From Bifidobacterium breve (lineage in GTDB: Bacteria > Actinomycetota > Acidimicrobiia > Acidimicrobiales > Ilumatobacteraceae), in NCBI GenBank assembly GCA_945896935.1, contig CAMDER010000009.1, positions 1 through 23,515 on the forward strand: a stretch of 23,515 nucleotides of DNA. The letters run 5' to 3'. This document shows, in pieces, positions 1 to 8,174 of this stretch. Numbering within the stretch: position 1 is the first letter of the stretch; every line of letters begins with the position of its first letter. Below the pieces are notes generated by a model, which was not told where the DNA came from, searched no databases, and worked only from the letters and a program-made list of their open reading frames with translations. The position numbers were made by a program, and so were the translations under genes.

Positions 1-2439
1 GTGCCGCCCTACAGCAGAGCAGCAACAGTCCAGAAATGTGCCCGTGCCGGTGGTAAGCACAACGACCTTGATGACGTTGGTCGTACCAAGCGGCACTTGG
101 TGTTCTTCGAGATGTTGGGAAACTTTTCTTTTGGTGACTACTTCAAAGAGTCGGCAATTCCTTGGAGCTGGGAGTTCGTCACAGAGAATCTCGGGTTTGA
201 CGGCGATCGAATTTGGGTGACAGTTCACACCAGCGACGACGAAGCCGAAGCGATGTGGCACGAACAAGTCGGCATTCCCATGAACCGTATTCAGCGGTTA
301 GGTGACAAAGACAACTTCTGGCAAATGGGCGATACCGGTCCATGTGGCCCGTGTTCTGAATTACATATCGATCGTGGACCAGAATTCGGTCCCGACGGCG
401 GCCCGCTCAATGATCCGCACGGCGATCGCTTCATGGAGTTCTGGAACTTAGTTTTCATGCAGTACAACCAAGCCCCTGATGGCACTCGTACTGCTCTTCC
501 CAAACCTTCAATTGACACTGGTGCTGGACTTGAACGCATCTTGGCACTACTTCAAGGGAAAGACAGTGTGTGGGAGACCGACGCGATTTTCCCCATAGTT
601 GAGGCCGCTCAATCGGTAACTGGAGCAACCTACAAAATTGGCGATTACGAAGATCGATCCAGTTTCTCACTTCGTGTTCTTGCCGAGCATGCGCGTTCGA
701 GCACCATGCTCGTCGGCGATGGAGTCTTTCCATCAAACGAAGGACGGGGTTATGTGCTGCGTCGTATTATTCGTCGCGCCGTTCGCCACGCGTACTTACT
801 TGGCACCGAAAAACTCGTCATGCCGTCACTCGTTGAGACGGCAATTGCCACAATGGGTCAGGCGTACCCCGAGGTCGTTGCTCAAAAAGATTTCATCATG
901 GGAGTGCTCACTAAAGAAGAAGAACGCTTCCGTCAGACTCTGAAAACCGGACTATCGATTTTGGAAGACGAGTTACAAGTTGCGGCTCAGTCCAACAAGG
1001 TTTTGTCAGGGTCGGCAGCCTTCTTGTTGCACGACACCTACGGATTCCCACTTGAAGTCACTGAAGAAATTGTCAATGAACGCGATCTACAGATCGATAT
1101 AGACGGATTTAACACCGAGATGAATCAGCAACGCCAGCGCGCCAAGGCCGCCCGTAAGGGTGGCGAAGTAGATTCTCATCGCCACGATTTGTATCGCGAA
1201 GTTATGGAAGAATTTGGTACCACCGAATTTGTTGGTTACGAAGTCGATTCATGTGAGGCCAAAATTTTGGCCATTATTCCTGACGATGACGGAACCTTTG
1301 ATCTGTTCCTTGATCGCACGCCGTTCTATGCCGAAAGTGGCGGGCAGGTAGGTGACACGGGTTTCATTCAGGCGGGATCCAATCGCTACGAAGTCATCGA
1401 CACAACTTTTTCTTTGCCAGGACTACGTCGCCATCAGTGTCGGGTTGTTGCTGGCATTCTGATGGTCAATCAAGATGTCAGTGCAGGCATCGATGTTTCA
1501 CGTCGCCTTGCCATTCGCCGTCATCACACCGCAACCCATATTTTGCATTGGGCACTGCGACAAGTTCTTGGAGAACATGTCAAACAGGCAGGATCCCTCG
1601 TGGACGATGATCGGTTGCGTTTTGACTTCAGTCATTACGACGCAGTGTCTGACGACGAACTCTTGCGTATTGAAGATCTAGCCAACAGTCTCACATTGTC
1701 AAATGAGCCAGTTGATTCAACTGAGTCATCAAAAGATGAAGCCCTGGCCAAAGGCGCGATTGCTTTCTTCGGAGACAAATACGGAGACCGAGTGCGCGTT
1801 CTTTCTGCAGGTCCCTCAGTTGAACTCTGCGGTGGCACCCATGTTTCAGCAACCGGTGATATCGGGATCATTAAGGTGATTTCTGAGGGTTCAGTTGGGG
1901 CGAATTTACGTCGCATTGAAGCAGTCGCTGGCACCCGCACACTCAATCTTTTACAGAGCGACCGCCGAATGATCGCCGATGCTGCTCGTCTCGTTGGTTC
2001 TGGTCCGGATGATTTGATGATCGGTGTTCAGCGAAAGGTCGATGACATCAAGGGATTACAAGACGAGAACAAAACCTTGCGCTCTCGACTAGCAATTTCA
2101 GCGGCGTCTGAGCTTGCTGCCAACGCGGTCGACGGGATAGTGATTGCCCAAGTAGATGACTTAACGCCCGGAGATCTTCGAGATCTCACTATTGCCGTTC
2201 GTCAACAGCCAAATATTCACACGGTCGTTCTCATTGGTGTCTCGCCGGGCGGAGGAGTCTCGCTGGTTGGGGCTGTTGATGCCGCAAGCGGAAAGAATGC
2301 TTCGCAGTTAATTACTTCAGCGGCCAAAGCAGTCGGTGGCGGCGGCGGAGGCAAAGGAGATATTGCAACTGCCGGAGGAAAGAATCCTGAAGGCATTCCC
2401 GAGGCTCTTCGCTTAGCGCAGGAGGCAGCTCGCAGCTAA
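1..2439 (+). CDS. alaS: Alanyl-tRNA synthetase, 5'-truncated by the window edge
   Basis: Charges tRNA-Ala with alanine in the cytoplasm and edits mischarged Ser/Gly. The visible 812 residues begin inside the catalytic core: the first residues match the internal PPYSRA-x-VQKC segment of AlaRS, so roughly 60-80 N-terminal residues lie outside and the GTG at base 1 is not the start. Class II motifs are visible as RGYVLRRIIRR (about 249-259) and motif 3 GAGLERI (174-180). The editing domain has its zinc motif: H509-x3-H513 and C610-x3-H614. The C-terminal domain ends with the glycine run G779-G784 followed by K785. The stop codon overlaps the next start as TAATG, so ruvX is probably translationally coupled. 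Family assignment is certain; only the 5' end is missing. Confidence 0.97.
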   Translation: MPPYSRAATVQKCARAGGKHNDLDDVGRTKRHLVFFEMLGNFSFGDYFKESAIPWSWEFVTENLGFDGDRIWVTVHTSDDEAEAMWHEQVGIPMNRIQRLGDKDNFWQMGDTGPCGPCSELHIDRGPEFGPDGGPLNDPHGDRFMEFWNLVFMQYNQAPDGTRTALPKPSIDTGAGLERILALLQGKDSVWETDAIFPIVEAAQSVTGATYKIGDYEDRSSFSLRVLAEHARSSTMLVGDGVFPSNEGRGYVLRRIIRRAVRHAYLLGTEKLVMPSLVETAIATMGQAYPEVVAQKDFIMGVLTKEEERFRQTLKTGLSILEDELQVAAQSNKVLSGSAAFLLHDTYGFPLEVTEEIVNERDLQIDIDGFNTEMNQQRQRAKAARKGGEVDSHRHDLYREVMEEFGTTEFVGYEVDSCEAKILAIIPDDDGTFDLFLDRTPFYAESGGQVGDTGFIQAGSNRYEVIDTTFSLPGLRRHQCRVVAGILMVNQDVSAGIDVSRRLAIRRHHTATHILHWALRQVLGEHVKQAGSLVDDDRLRFDFSHYDAVSDDELLRIEDLANSLTLSNEPVDSTESSKDEALAKGAIAFFGDKYGDRVRVLSAGPSVELCGGTHVSATGDIGIIKVISEGSVGANLRRIEAVAGTRTLNLLQSDRRMIADAARLVGSGPDDLMIGVQRKVDDIKGLQDENKTLRSRLAISAASELAANAVDGIVIAQVDDLTPGDLRDLTIAVRQQPNIHTVVLIGVSPGGGVSLVGAVDAASGKNASQLITSAAKAVGGGGGGKGDIATAGGKNPEGIPEALRLAQEAARS

Positions 2440-2858
2440 TGCGCGCCATCGGACTCGATCTCGGTACAAAGCGCATCGGCGTCGCTGTTAGTGATTTTTC
2501 GGGAACTATTGCCAGTCCTCATTCGGTAATTTTCCGCAGCAAGTCAGTTCGTCTTGACCACCAAAAGATTCTCGATTTGGTCCGTGAAGAAGAGGCCGAG
2601 ATCGTTGTCGTTGGTCTACCTCTCTTAATGTCGGGGGCGCACGGTCCTGCCGCAAAAGCCGCCACCACAGAAGCTCGTCGACTGAGTACGGTTTTGTCTG
2701 TGCCCGTAGAAATGTTTGATGAGCGACTGACCACCGTGGCTGCTGATCGGGTTTTAAAGGAAGCCGAACTCAGTGCAACCGCTCGCCGTCAATTCGTTGA
2801 CAAGGTTGCCGCTGCCATCATGTTGCAAGCATGGCTCGAGAGACGCCGCAGTTCATGA
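2439..2858 (+). CDS. ruvX: RuvX/YqgF family Holliday-junction resolvase-like nuclease
   Basis: A 139-aa RNase H-fold protein of the YqgF family, known as a putative Holliday junction resolvase and linked to 16S rRNA 5' processing in E. coli. The first strand carries the catalytic Asp in GLDLGTKRIGVAVSD (Asp7). The VVGLPL segment follows, then DERLTT, and near the C-terminus VDKVAAAIMLQ with the second acidic position. Length is normal for the family. The ATG shares one base with the alaS stop, and a GGAGG lies at 2421-2425. The stop overlaps the mltG start (ATGA). The alaS-ruvX-mltG order is the usual actinobacterial one. The precise cellular role is inferred from the family. Confidence 0.95.
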   Translation: MRAIGLDLGTKRIGVAVSDFSGTIASPHSVIFRSKSVRLDHQKILDLVREEEAEIVVVGLPLLMSGAHGPAAKAATTEARRLSTVLSVPVEMFDERLTTVAADRVLKEAELSATARRQFVDKVAAAIMLQAWLERRRSS

Positions 2859-4030
2859 GTAGCAACCGTTCACGTGAGAACAGTTTTTCAACTGACCCTT
2901 ATCAGGTGCTTCCCAACGTTCAAATAGCAAAGTCAACTTTGAAGAAATTCACCAACCGTTTTGTACTCGCTCTTGTCGTCGTACTTGCGCTCATTGCAGT
3001 TATCTATGGCGGATATCAATATTGGTATTTACGACAAGTCAACCCTCCAGGAGATCCTGCTGCTGCAGAAATTTTTACGGTGACCGAAACCGATGATTTG
3101 GTGTCAATGAGTAAACGCCTCGAGCAAGAGGGCTTTATAGTCAACGACTCAGTTTTTCGTTCGTATGTCTCGTCCAAAGGCGGACTTGAAGTGGCCGCTG
3201 GTTTCTACACCCTGAAGCCTCACGATCATGTCGGAAATATCCTTCGGGTTCTCCGTACGCCACCTAACGAAACTCTCACCAAGGTCACCTTCCCTGAAGG
3301 TTTTACTTTGGGGCAGATGGCGCAACGACTTGGTGAAGAAGTGCAGTCAGTTAAAGAATCCGATTTTCTGGCCAAGACCGGTGATACTTCGGCTGAAATT
3401 TCTGCCGTCCGCTCGGTATATCAACCCGACGCGACCACATCTCTTGAAGGATTGCTGTTTCCCGACACGTACCTCATCAATGGTGACCAAACCGCGACAC
3501 AAGTAGCGCAACAAATGCTCAAACTTATGGAGCGAGTAGGGCGACAAGAGGGTCTTGACGATTCGTTGAATTCTGTCGGCCTGAGTCCGTATGAGGTTTT
3601 AACGATCGCTTCAATTATTGAACGCGAAGCCAAAGTCGCCGTGGATCGGGCGAAAATCTCGCGGGTGATTTACAACCGACTTACTCTTGGAATGCCCCTT
3701 GAAGTCGATGCCACTCTTTTGTACAAACAGAATCCAGATTTACCTTTTGTGGAATTGAAAGCGATTGATAGTCCGTACAACTCGTATCTTTATACCGGTT
3801 TGCCGCCAACTCCTATTGCGAACCCTGGCCGCGCAGCCATCAATGCCGCCTTGAATCCAGCAGCAAATCCTTCAGCGGGAGATCCAATTTGTCGTGAAAT
3901 TACCGACGGATCTCCTTGCCTATATCTCTATTATGTTTTGTCCGACAAAGACGGACACCATAAGTTCGCCGCAACATTGACCCAACATCAAGCCAACGTT
4001 CAAGCGGCGATCATTGCGGGAGTTCTCTGA
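2855..4030 (+). CDS. mltG: Endolytic murein transglycosylase MltG (YceG-like)
   Basis: Membrane-anchored enzyme that cleaves nascent peptidoglycan glycan strands and helps end strand growth. I start at ATG 2855, overlapping the ruvX stop as ATGA, rather than the in-frame ATG 2831 eight codons earlier, which would intrude on ruvX. The 391-aa product has a charged cytoplasmic N-terminus, one transmembrane helix at about residues 36-56, a LysM-like region, and then the YceG catalytic domain. Recognisable elements are LEGLLFPDTYLI, ASIIEREA (about 252-259, containing the likely catalytic Glu256 or its neighbour Glu258), VIYNRL and YTGLPPTPIANPG. No signal cleavage site is seen. It lies just upstream of aroE, as in mycobacteria. 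Confidence 0.95.
   Translation: MSSNRSRENSFSTDPYQVLPNVQIAKSTLKKFTNRFVLALVVVLALIAVIYGGYQYWYLRQVNPPGDPAAAEIFTVTETDDLVSMSKRLEQEGFIVNDSVFRSYVSSKGGLEVAAGFYTLKPHDHVGNILRVLRTPPNETLTKVTFPEGFTLGQMAQRLGEEVQSVKESDFLAKTGDTSAEISAVRSVYQPDATTSLEGLLFPDTYLINGDQTATQVAQQMLKLMERVGRQEGLDDSLNSVGLSPYEVLTIASIIEREAKVAVDRAKISRVIYNRLTLGMPLEVDATLLYKQNPDLPFVELKAIDSPYNSYLYTGLPPTPIANPGRAAINAALNPAANPSAGDPICREITDGSPCLYLYYVLSDKDGHHKFAATLTQHQANVQAAIIAGVL
4018..4022 (+). promoter_or_regulatory. Ribosome binding site deciding the aroE start
   Basis: GGGAG lies 9 bases upstream of ATG 4032, inside the last codons of mltG. It supports ATG 4032 over the in-frame TTG at 4014, which has no comparable site. Confidence 0.6.
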
Positions 4031-4031
4031 C

Positions 4032-4943
4032 ATGACATCAACTCAAGAAAGTTTCCAAGTTGCGCTCAGCGGGTTGCGCATTAACTCAAGCACTGCAATT
4101 GCTGCCGTCATTGGTGATCCTGTCAAACACAGTTTGTCGCCGGTTATCCATAACGTTGGTTTTAAATCATTGGGGATTGATTGGGTCTATGTCGCCTGCG
4201 AAGTCAAGGAAGGTGAGGCTCAATCGGCCCTTGACGCGATGAAAGTTCTTGGGCTTCGGGGACTTTCGGTCACGATGCCACACAAAACTGCGATTGCTTC
4301 TTTGGTTGATTCAGTAAGTCCAGCGGCGCAGGCTTTGCACAGTGTCAACACCGTCGAAGTAGCGACTGATGGCTCGTTAGTCGGTCATAGCACCGACGGC
4401 GACGGCCTTGTTGCGAGCCTCAAAGAACAAGGCGTCAGCGTCCAAGGTCAAGCGATTTTGATTTTGGGTGCAGGGGGAGCGGCGCGCTCGGTTATCGACG
4501 CGCTCCAACGTCACGATTGTCGAGAAATTTTTGTGGCAAACCGTTCACTTGAACATGCGCAGGCGGCCGTCGCGTTGGCGCCAGAGATCTCCAACGCAGT
4601 CTCGATCGCTGACGCAGTGTCACTTGCAAACGCCGCAGCCCAAAGTGCCATCATCATCAATGCCACCAGTGTCGGCATGACCAAGAGCCGAGAAGTCGTG
4701 ACCGGAAATGTATTAGCGACCCCGATATCCATCGACCTCATTCGCGCCGATCACATCGTCATGGATTTGGTGTATCACCCCATCGAAACCGATCTTTTGC
4801 GTCTGACCCGTAGCCGCGGGGCTTTGGCCATCGACGGTCTCGGAATGCTGGTTCATCAAGCGGCGCTTCAGCAACAGATCTGGACTGGTCTTGTGCCCAA
4901 TGTGTCCGATATGTACCAGGCAGCATTACAGGCACTTGCGTAA
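4032..4943 (+). CDS. aroE: Shikimate dehydrogenase
   Basis: Reduces 3-dehydroshikimate to shikimate, normally with NADPH. The chosen ATG sits one base after the mltG stop. The 303-aa product carries a roughly 23-residue N-terminal extension before the substrate domain. Shikimate-site residues are visible: Ser34 and Ser36 in HSLSP, the VTMPHK motif with catalytic Lys85, Asn106 in VNTV, catalytic Asp122 in STDGDG, and a Gln in GLGMLVHQ near the C-terminus. The dinucleotide fold has LGAGGAARS (from about 145), and INATSVGM follows. The residue before VT is Ser79 rather than the Asn of E. coli AroE; I recall the same change in mycobacterial AroE, so it is probably lineage-typical. First of five shikimate genes. 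Confidence 0.95.
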   Translation: MTSTQESFQVALSGLRINSSTAIAAVIGDPVKHSLSPVIHNVGFKSLGIDWVYVACEVKEGEAQSALDAMKVLGLRGLSVTMPHKTAIASLVDSVSPAAQALHSVNTVEVATDGSLVGHSTDGDGLVASLKEQGVSVQGQAILILGAGGAARSVIDALQRHDCREIFVANRSLEHAQAAVALAPEISNAVSIADAVSLANAAAQSAIIINATSVGMTKSREVVTGNVLATPISIDLIRADHIVMDLVYHPIETDLLRLTRSRGALAIDGLGMLVHQAALQQQIWTGLVPNVSDMYQAALQALA

Positions 4944-4951
4944 GACAGCGG

Positions 4952-4957
4952 TAAACT
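4952..4957 (+). promoter_or_regulatory. Possible -10 box for a leaderless aroC transcript
   Basis: TAAACT fits TANNNT and ends 8 bases before the aroC ATG at 4966, the spacing expected if transcription starts at or next to the start codon. No Shine-Dalgarno sequence precedes this ATG. A near-identical GTAAACT lies 7 bases before thrS. No clear -35 box is seen, so this is tentative. Confidence 0.35.
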
Positions 4958-4965
4958 AACAGTCA

Positions 4966-6126
4966 ATGTTGCGCTACCTCACCGCCGGCGAATCCCATGG
5001 TCAAGCCTTAGTCGTTATTGTCGAAGGCCTCCCTGCTGGACTTCTCATCACCGTTGAAGATATTCAGATCGAACTATCTCGGCGGCGTCTCGGGTATGGA
5101 CGTGGACCGCGACAAAGGTTTGAAAAAGACGAAGTGACCTTGGTTGGTGGCGTACGGCACGGGCGAACCCTGGGCTCACCCGTTGCCATTGAGATCAAGA
5201 ACAGCGAATGGTTCCGTTCGGACAAGTGGCACAAAGAAATGGACCCAGCACCCGGTGCTACTGCTGATCCGTTGACAAAGGTCCGACCTGGCCACGCCGA
5301 TCTCGCGGGGATGCAGAAGTACGGCTTCACTGACGCCCGCGATGTACTCGAGCGTGCGAGTGCTCGTGAGACTGCTGCCCGCGTTGCAGCAGGAGCCTTA
5401 GCAAAGGCTTTGCTGCGCACAATCGGCGTCGAGGTCATCTCCCATGTCATTTCAATGGGCACAGCCAAATCTGCTGGCGGCCAACGTCCGACACCATCTG
5501 ATCTCAATCAAGTCGACGAGTCGCCCGTCCGTAGTTTTGATACCGCTGCTGGTGAACGAATGGTCACCGAAATTGAGCAGGCTGCTAAAGAAGGCGACTC
5601 TCTCGGCGGCATCGTCGAAGTGCTTGCATACGGTGTGCCCGTTGGACTTGGTTCACATGTGCACTGGGATCGCAAGATTGATGCATTATTGGCTCAAGCA
5701 ATCATGAGCATCCAAGCGGTCAAGGGCGTTGAGATCGGGGATGGTTTTGAAGTTGCAACTCGGCGCGGCAGCAATGGTCACGACCCCATTCATTGGGATG
5801 AGGCAACGAAGACATTCGTTCGCACCGGAACTCTTGCCGGAGGAACCGAAGGTGGCATCACAACCGGAGAACTTCTCGTTGTCCGCGCCGCCATGAAGCC
5901 GTTGGCCACACTCAATAAGCCGACCTTGCCAACTGTTGACGTGATTACTAAAGAAGCAGGCGTTTCTTTCAAAGAACGCACCGACGTGACTGCGGTGCCA
6001 GCCATGGGTGTTGTTGCCGAAACAATGGTGGCCTTGGTTCTGGCAGCCGAGGCTCAACGTAAATTTGGTGGCGACTCCGTTGCTGAATTCGTCCGTAACG
6101 CTAAGTCGGCGACTCAACCTTTATGA
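4966..6126 (+). CDS. aroC: Chorismate synthase
   Basis: Converts 5-enolpyruvylshikimate 3-phosphate to chorismate, using reduced FMN; last step of the shikimate pathway. The 386-aa length is standard. The N-terminus MLRYLTAGESHG with His11 is the classic family start. RRLGYGRGPRQRFEKDEV follows, then RPGHADLAG and the ARDVLERASARETAARVAAG signature. GGTEGGITTGE and ERTDVTAVPAMGVVAE are in the C-terminal half. It lies 22 bases after aroE, the longest gap among aroE, aroC, aroK and aroB, and has no evident ribosome site but a TAAACT box just upstream. Its TGA overlaps the aroK ATG (ATGA). Confidence 0.97.
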   Translation: MLRYLTAGESHGQALVVIVEGLPAGLLITVEDIQIELSRRRLGYGRGPRQRFEKDEVTLVGGVRHGRTLGSPVAIEIKNSEWFRSDKWHKEMDPAPGATADPLTKVRPGHADLAGMQKYGFTDARDVLERASARETAARVAAGALAKALLRTIGVEVISHVISMGTAKSAGGQRPTPSDLNQVDESPVRSFDTAAGERMVTEIEQAAKEGDSLGGIVEVLAYGVPVGLGSHVHWDRKIDALLAQAIMSIQAVKGVEIGDGFEVATRRGSNGHDPIHWDEATKTFVRTGTLAGGTEGGITTGELLVVRAAMKPLATLNKPTLPTVDVITKEAGVSFKERTDVTAVPAMGVVAETMVALVLAAEAQRKFGGDSVAEFVRNAKSATQPL

Positions 6127-6677
6127 ACCCACCGACTTCACCAGCACCCCATATGGTGTTAGTGGGTCTGATGGGTACCGGCAAGAGCACGGTTGGTCGT
6201 CGTATCGCCCACAAATTGGGCTGGGAATTTCTCGACACCGACGATGAGATCAACCGCATCACTGGTCGCACGGTGCGCCAGATCTTTGAATCAGACGGCG
6301 AAGATTTCTTTCGCAACATAGAACACGATGTACTCGCATCTGCTTGGCAACTATCAACCCCTCATGTCATTGCTGGTGCTGGCGGAATCATTCTTCGAGC
6401 CGACAATCGTGAATTGTTGAAAACTTCAAAATATGTCATTTGGCTACATGCACCGCTGCATGTCTTGATCGAACGTATTGGACAACGTGCGGCCAAAGGA
6501 GACGGTCATCGGCCTTTAATCGATGGCAATCCCGCTGAGAGATTGCAAAAATTGTACATTGATCGCGAAAGTCTGTACCGCGAAGTTTCATCATTTGAAA
6601 TTGATGTGGAAGGCTTACAAGTACAAGAAGTCATTGACCAAGTTTTAGTTGAGACTGGATTGGAGGCGAACTCATGA
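6123..6677 (+). CDS. aroK: Shikimate kinase
   Basis: Phosphorylates shikimate at the 3-OH with ATP. The 184-aa protein has a P-loop GLMGTGKST at residues 15-23 (Lys21). LDTDDEI supplies the Asp pair for Mg and shikimate. The SDGEDFFRNIE segment matches the FRxxE shikimate site. GAGGII replaces the more common GGG run, and the lid contains HRPLID with the catalytic-type Arg. The start ATG overlaps the aroC stop by four bases and its own stop overlaps aroB the same way, so translation of aroC-aroK-aroB is likely coupled. The aroK-aroB neighbour pair is widely conserved in bacteria. Confidence 0.96.
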   Translation: MNPPTSPAPHMVLVGLMGTGKSTVGRRIAHKLGWEFLDTDDEINRITGRTVRQIFESDGEDFFRNIEHDVLASAWQLSTPHVIAGAGGIILRADNRELLKTSKYVIWLHAPLHVLIERIGQRAAKGDGHRPLIDGNPAERLQKLYIDRESLYREVSSFEIDVEGLQVQEVIDQVLVETGLEANS

Positions 6678-7690
6678 CAACTCACCGTATTGATGTCCGG
6701 CTTCCTGGTCGCGAGTATCCAGTCATTATTGGCCATGGCGTCATCCAAGAGATTGCCCAATTTCTCCCAGCGTCAGCCCGTCAGGCCGTCATTATTACGC
6801 AGGATGGAATTCCGGCAAACCTCGCTCTTCCCATTGAATCCACAACGGTGATCATCGGTCAGGGAGAGTCCACGAAATCACTGGCGACGATTGAATTGTT
6901 AAGTCAAAAGTTTGCCGATATGGGCATTACTCGCAACGATGTGATCATCGGAGTCGGCGGGGGAATGGTGACCGACATCGCAGGCTTTGCCGCTTCAACG
7001 TGGCACCGGGGCACACCCGTCATTCATGTTGCTACTTCGCTGTTGGCAATGGTTGACGCAGCGATTGGTGGAAAGACCGGAGTCAACCTTCCCCAAGGGA
7101 AGAATCTTGTTGGCGCATTTTGGCAACCGAATGCCGTCATTTGTGATCTCGACTTTCTCGAAACATTGCCAGAACGAGAGTTGCGTTGTGGACTCGGCGA
7201 AGTTGCCAAGTACCACTTCTTGACGGGGGACGATCTTTTGGCGTTGAGCCTCGACGAGCGGGTAGCGCGTTGCGTAGGGATCAAAGGATCTTTTGTCGAA
7301 CAGGATGAGCGAGAATCTGGCAAACGAGCTTTCCTCAACTACGGACATACCTTGGCACATGCTTTAGAAACGGTCGGCCAGCACCAACTGGCTCATGGGG
7401 AGGCCGTCGCGATTGGCCTGATCTTCGCCGCTCGCTTGGCGCGTGCTCTGGGACGAATTGACGATTCACGAGTTGCCTATCACGAACTCGTTGTCGGTCA
7501 GACCTACTCGCTGCAAACACGAATGCCAAAAGGTCTTGATGTTGATCAACTCATGGCGGCAATGGCACGCGATAAGAAGGCTCTCAATGGTTTGACCTTT
7601 ATCTTGGACTCGCCAGAAGGTCTCGAAATCGTCGCCAATATCTCGCCCGACGCGGTTCGCGCTGAACTCATAAGTTTTAGCCAAGCGTAA
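6674..7690 (+). CDS. aroB: 3-Dehydroquinate synthase
   Basis: NAD- and metal-dependent cyclisation of DAHP to 3-dehydroquinate, second step of the shikimate pathway. The 338-aa product is slightly shorter than the usual 350-370. GVGGGMVTDIAGFAAS forms the NAD site. KTGVNLPQGKNLVGAF follows. The metal ligands fit Glu176 (GLGEVAK), His225 (NYGHTLAHALE) and His241 (LAHGEAV), with the 16-residue His-His spacing of the family. A strong GGAGG at 6662-6666 lies 7 bases from the ATG, which overlaps the aroK stop (ATGA). A 42-base spacer (7691-7732), in which I see nothing clear, separates it from aroQ. Confidence 0.97.
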   Translation: MTTHRIDVRLPGREYPVIIGHGVIQEIAQFLPASARQAVIITQDGIPANLALPIESTTVIIGQGESTKSLATIELLSQKFADMGITRNDVIIGVGGGMVTDIAGFAASTWHRGTPVIHVATSLLAMVDAAIGGKTGVNLPQGKNLVGAFWQPNAVICDLDFLETLPERELRCGLGEVAKYHFLTGDDLLALSLDERVARCVGIKGSFVEQDERESGKRAFLNYGHTLAHALETVGQHQLAHGEAVAIGLIFAARLARALGRIDDSRVAYHELVVGQTYSLQTRMPKGLDVDQLMAAMARDKKALNGLTFILDSPEGLEIVANISPDAVRAELISFSQA

Positions 7691-7732
7691 AGTTGCCTAT
7701 CTCGTTCGAGCCGAGCGGGTATCGTCATCAAC

Positions 7733-8167
7733 GTGGGAACAATCCTTTTACTTCACGGTCCAAACCTCAACCTTTTAGGGCAACGCGAACCCGAGATCTA
7801 CGGGACCGCAACTTTGGCCGATTACGTTTCGAGCGTTGCGGGTTGGGCGAGTCAGGCTGGTTTCACCCTCGAAGATTTCCAAACAAACCATGAAGGCCAG
7901 TTGGTCGACGCAATACACGCAGCTCGTGGTCGCGTCGATGCAATCATCATTAATGCTGGCGCTTTCACGCACTACGCGTGGAGCCTTCATGACGCACTTG
8001 CGACGTTCGCTGGTCCGGTCATAGAAGTTCATATTTCAAATCCGAATGCGCGTGAACCTTGGCGCCACACGAGCGTGATTGCTCCAGTTGCTAACGGCAC
8101 GATTGCTGGTCTCGGAATAATGGGATACGAACTCGCCGTGAACGCTGTCTCTCGGCTTCTTCAGTGA
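7733..8167 (+). CDS. aroQ: Type II 3-dehydroquinate dehydratase
   Basis: Removes water from 3-dehydroquinate to give 3-dehydroshikimate; the small dodecameric type II enzyme. The GTG start gives LLLHGPNLNLLGQREPEIYG, with the family's Asn, Arg and catalytic Tyr. NHEGQLVD, then EVHISN with the catalytic His, and the substrate-site Arg in NARE all follow. 144 aa is normal. Several usually conserved positions vary: INAGAFTHYAWSLHDAL replaces the common INPGAYTHTSxAxRDAL, and PNARE replaces xHARE, but the catalytic set appears intact. The ribosome site is weak. It is followed 7 bases later by the M24 peptidase, as in mycobacteria. Confidence 0.94.
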   Translation: MGTILLLHGPNLNLLGQREPEIYGTATLADYVSSVAGWASQAGFTLEDFQTNHEGQLVDAIHAARGRVDAIIINAGAFTHYAWSLHDALATFAGPVIEVHISNPNAREPWRHTSVIAPVANGTIAGLGIMGYELAVNAVSRLLQ

Positions 8168-8174
8168 AGTAATC

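Noticed and set aside
2831..2854. Earlier ATG for mltG at 2831
   Set aside because: It would add 8 residues encoded inside the ruvX C-terminus; the ATGA overlap at 2855 is the pattern used by neighbouring genes.
4260..4290. Ser instead of Asn in the AroE VTxPxK motif as a lost residue
   Set aside because: Mycobacterial AroE has the same SVTMP form as far as I recall, so it is probably lineage-typical.
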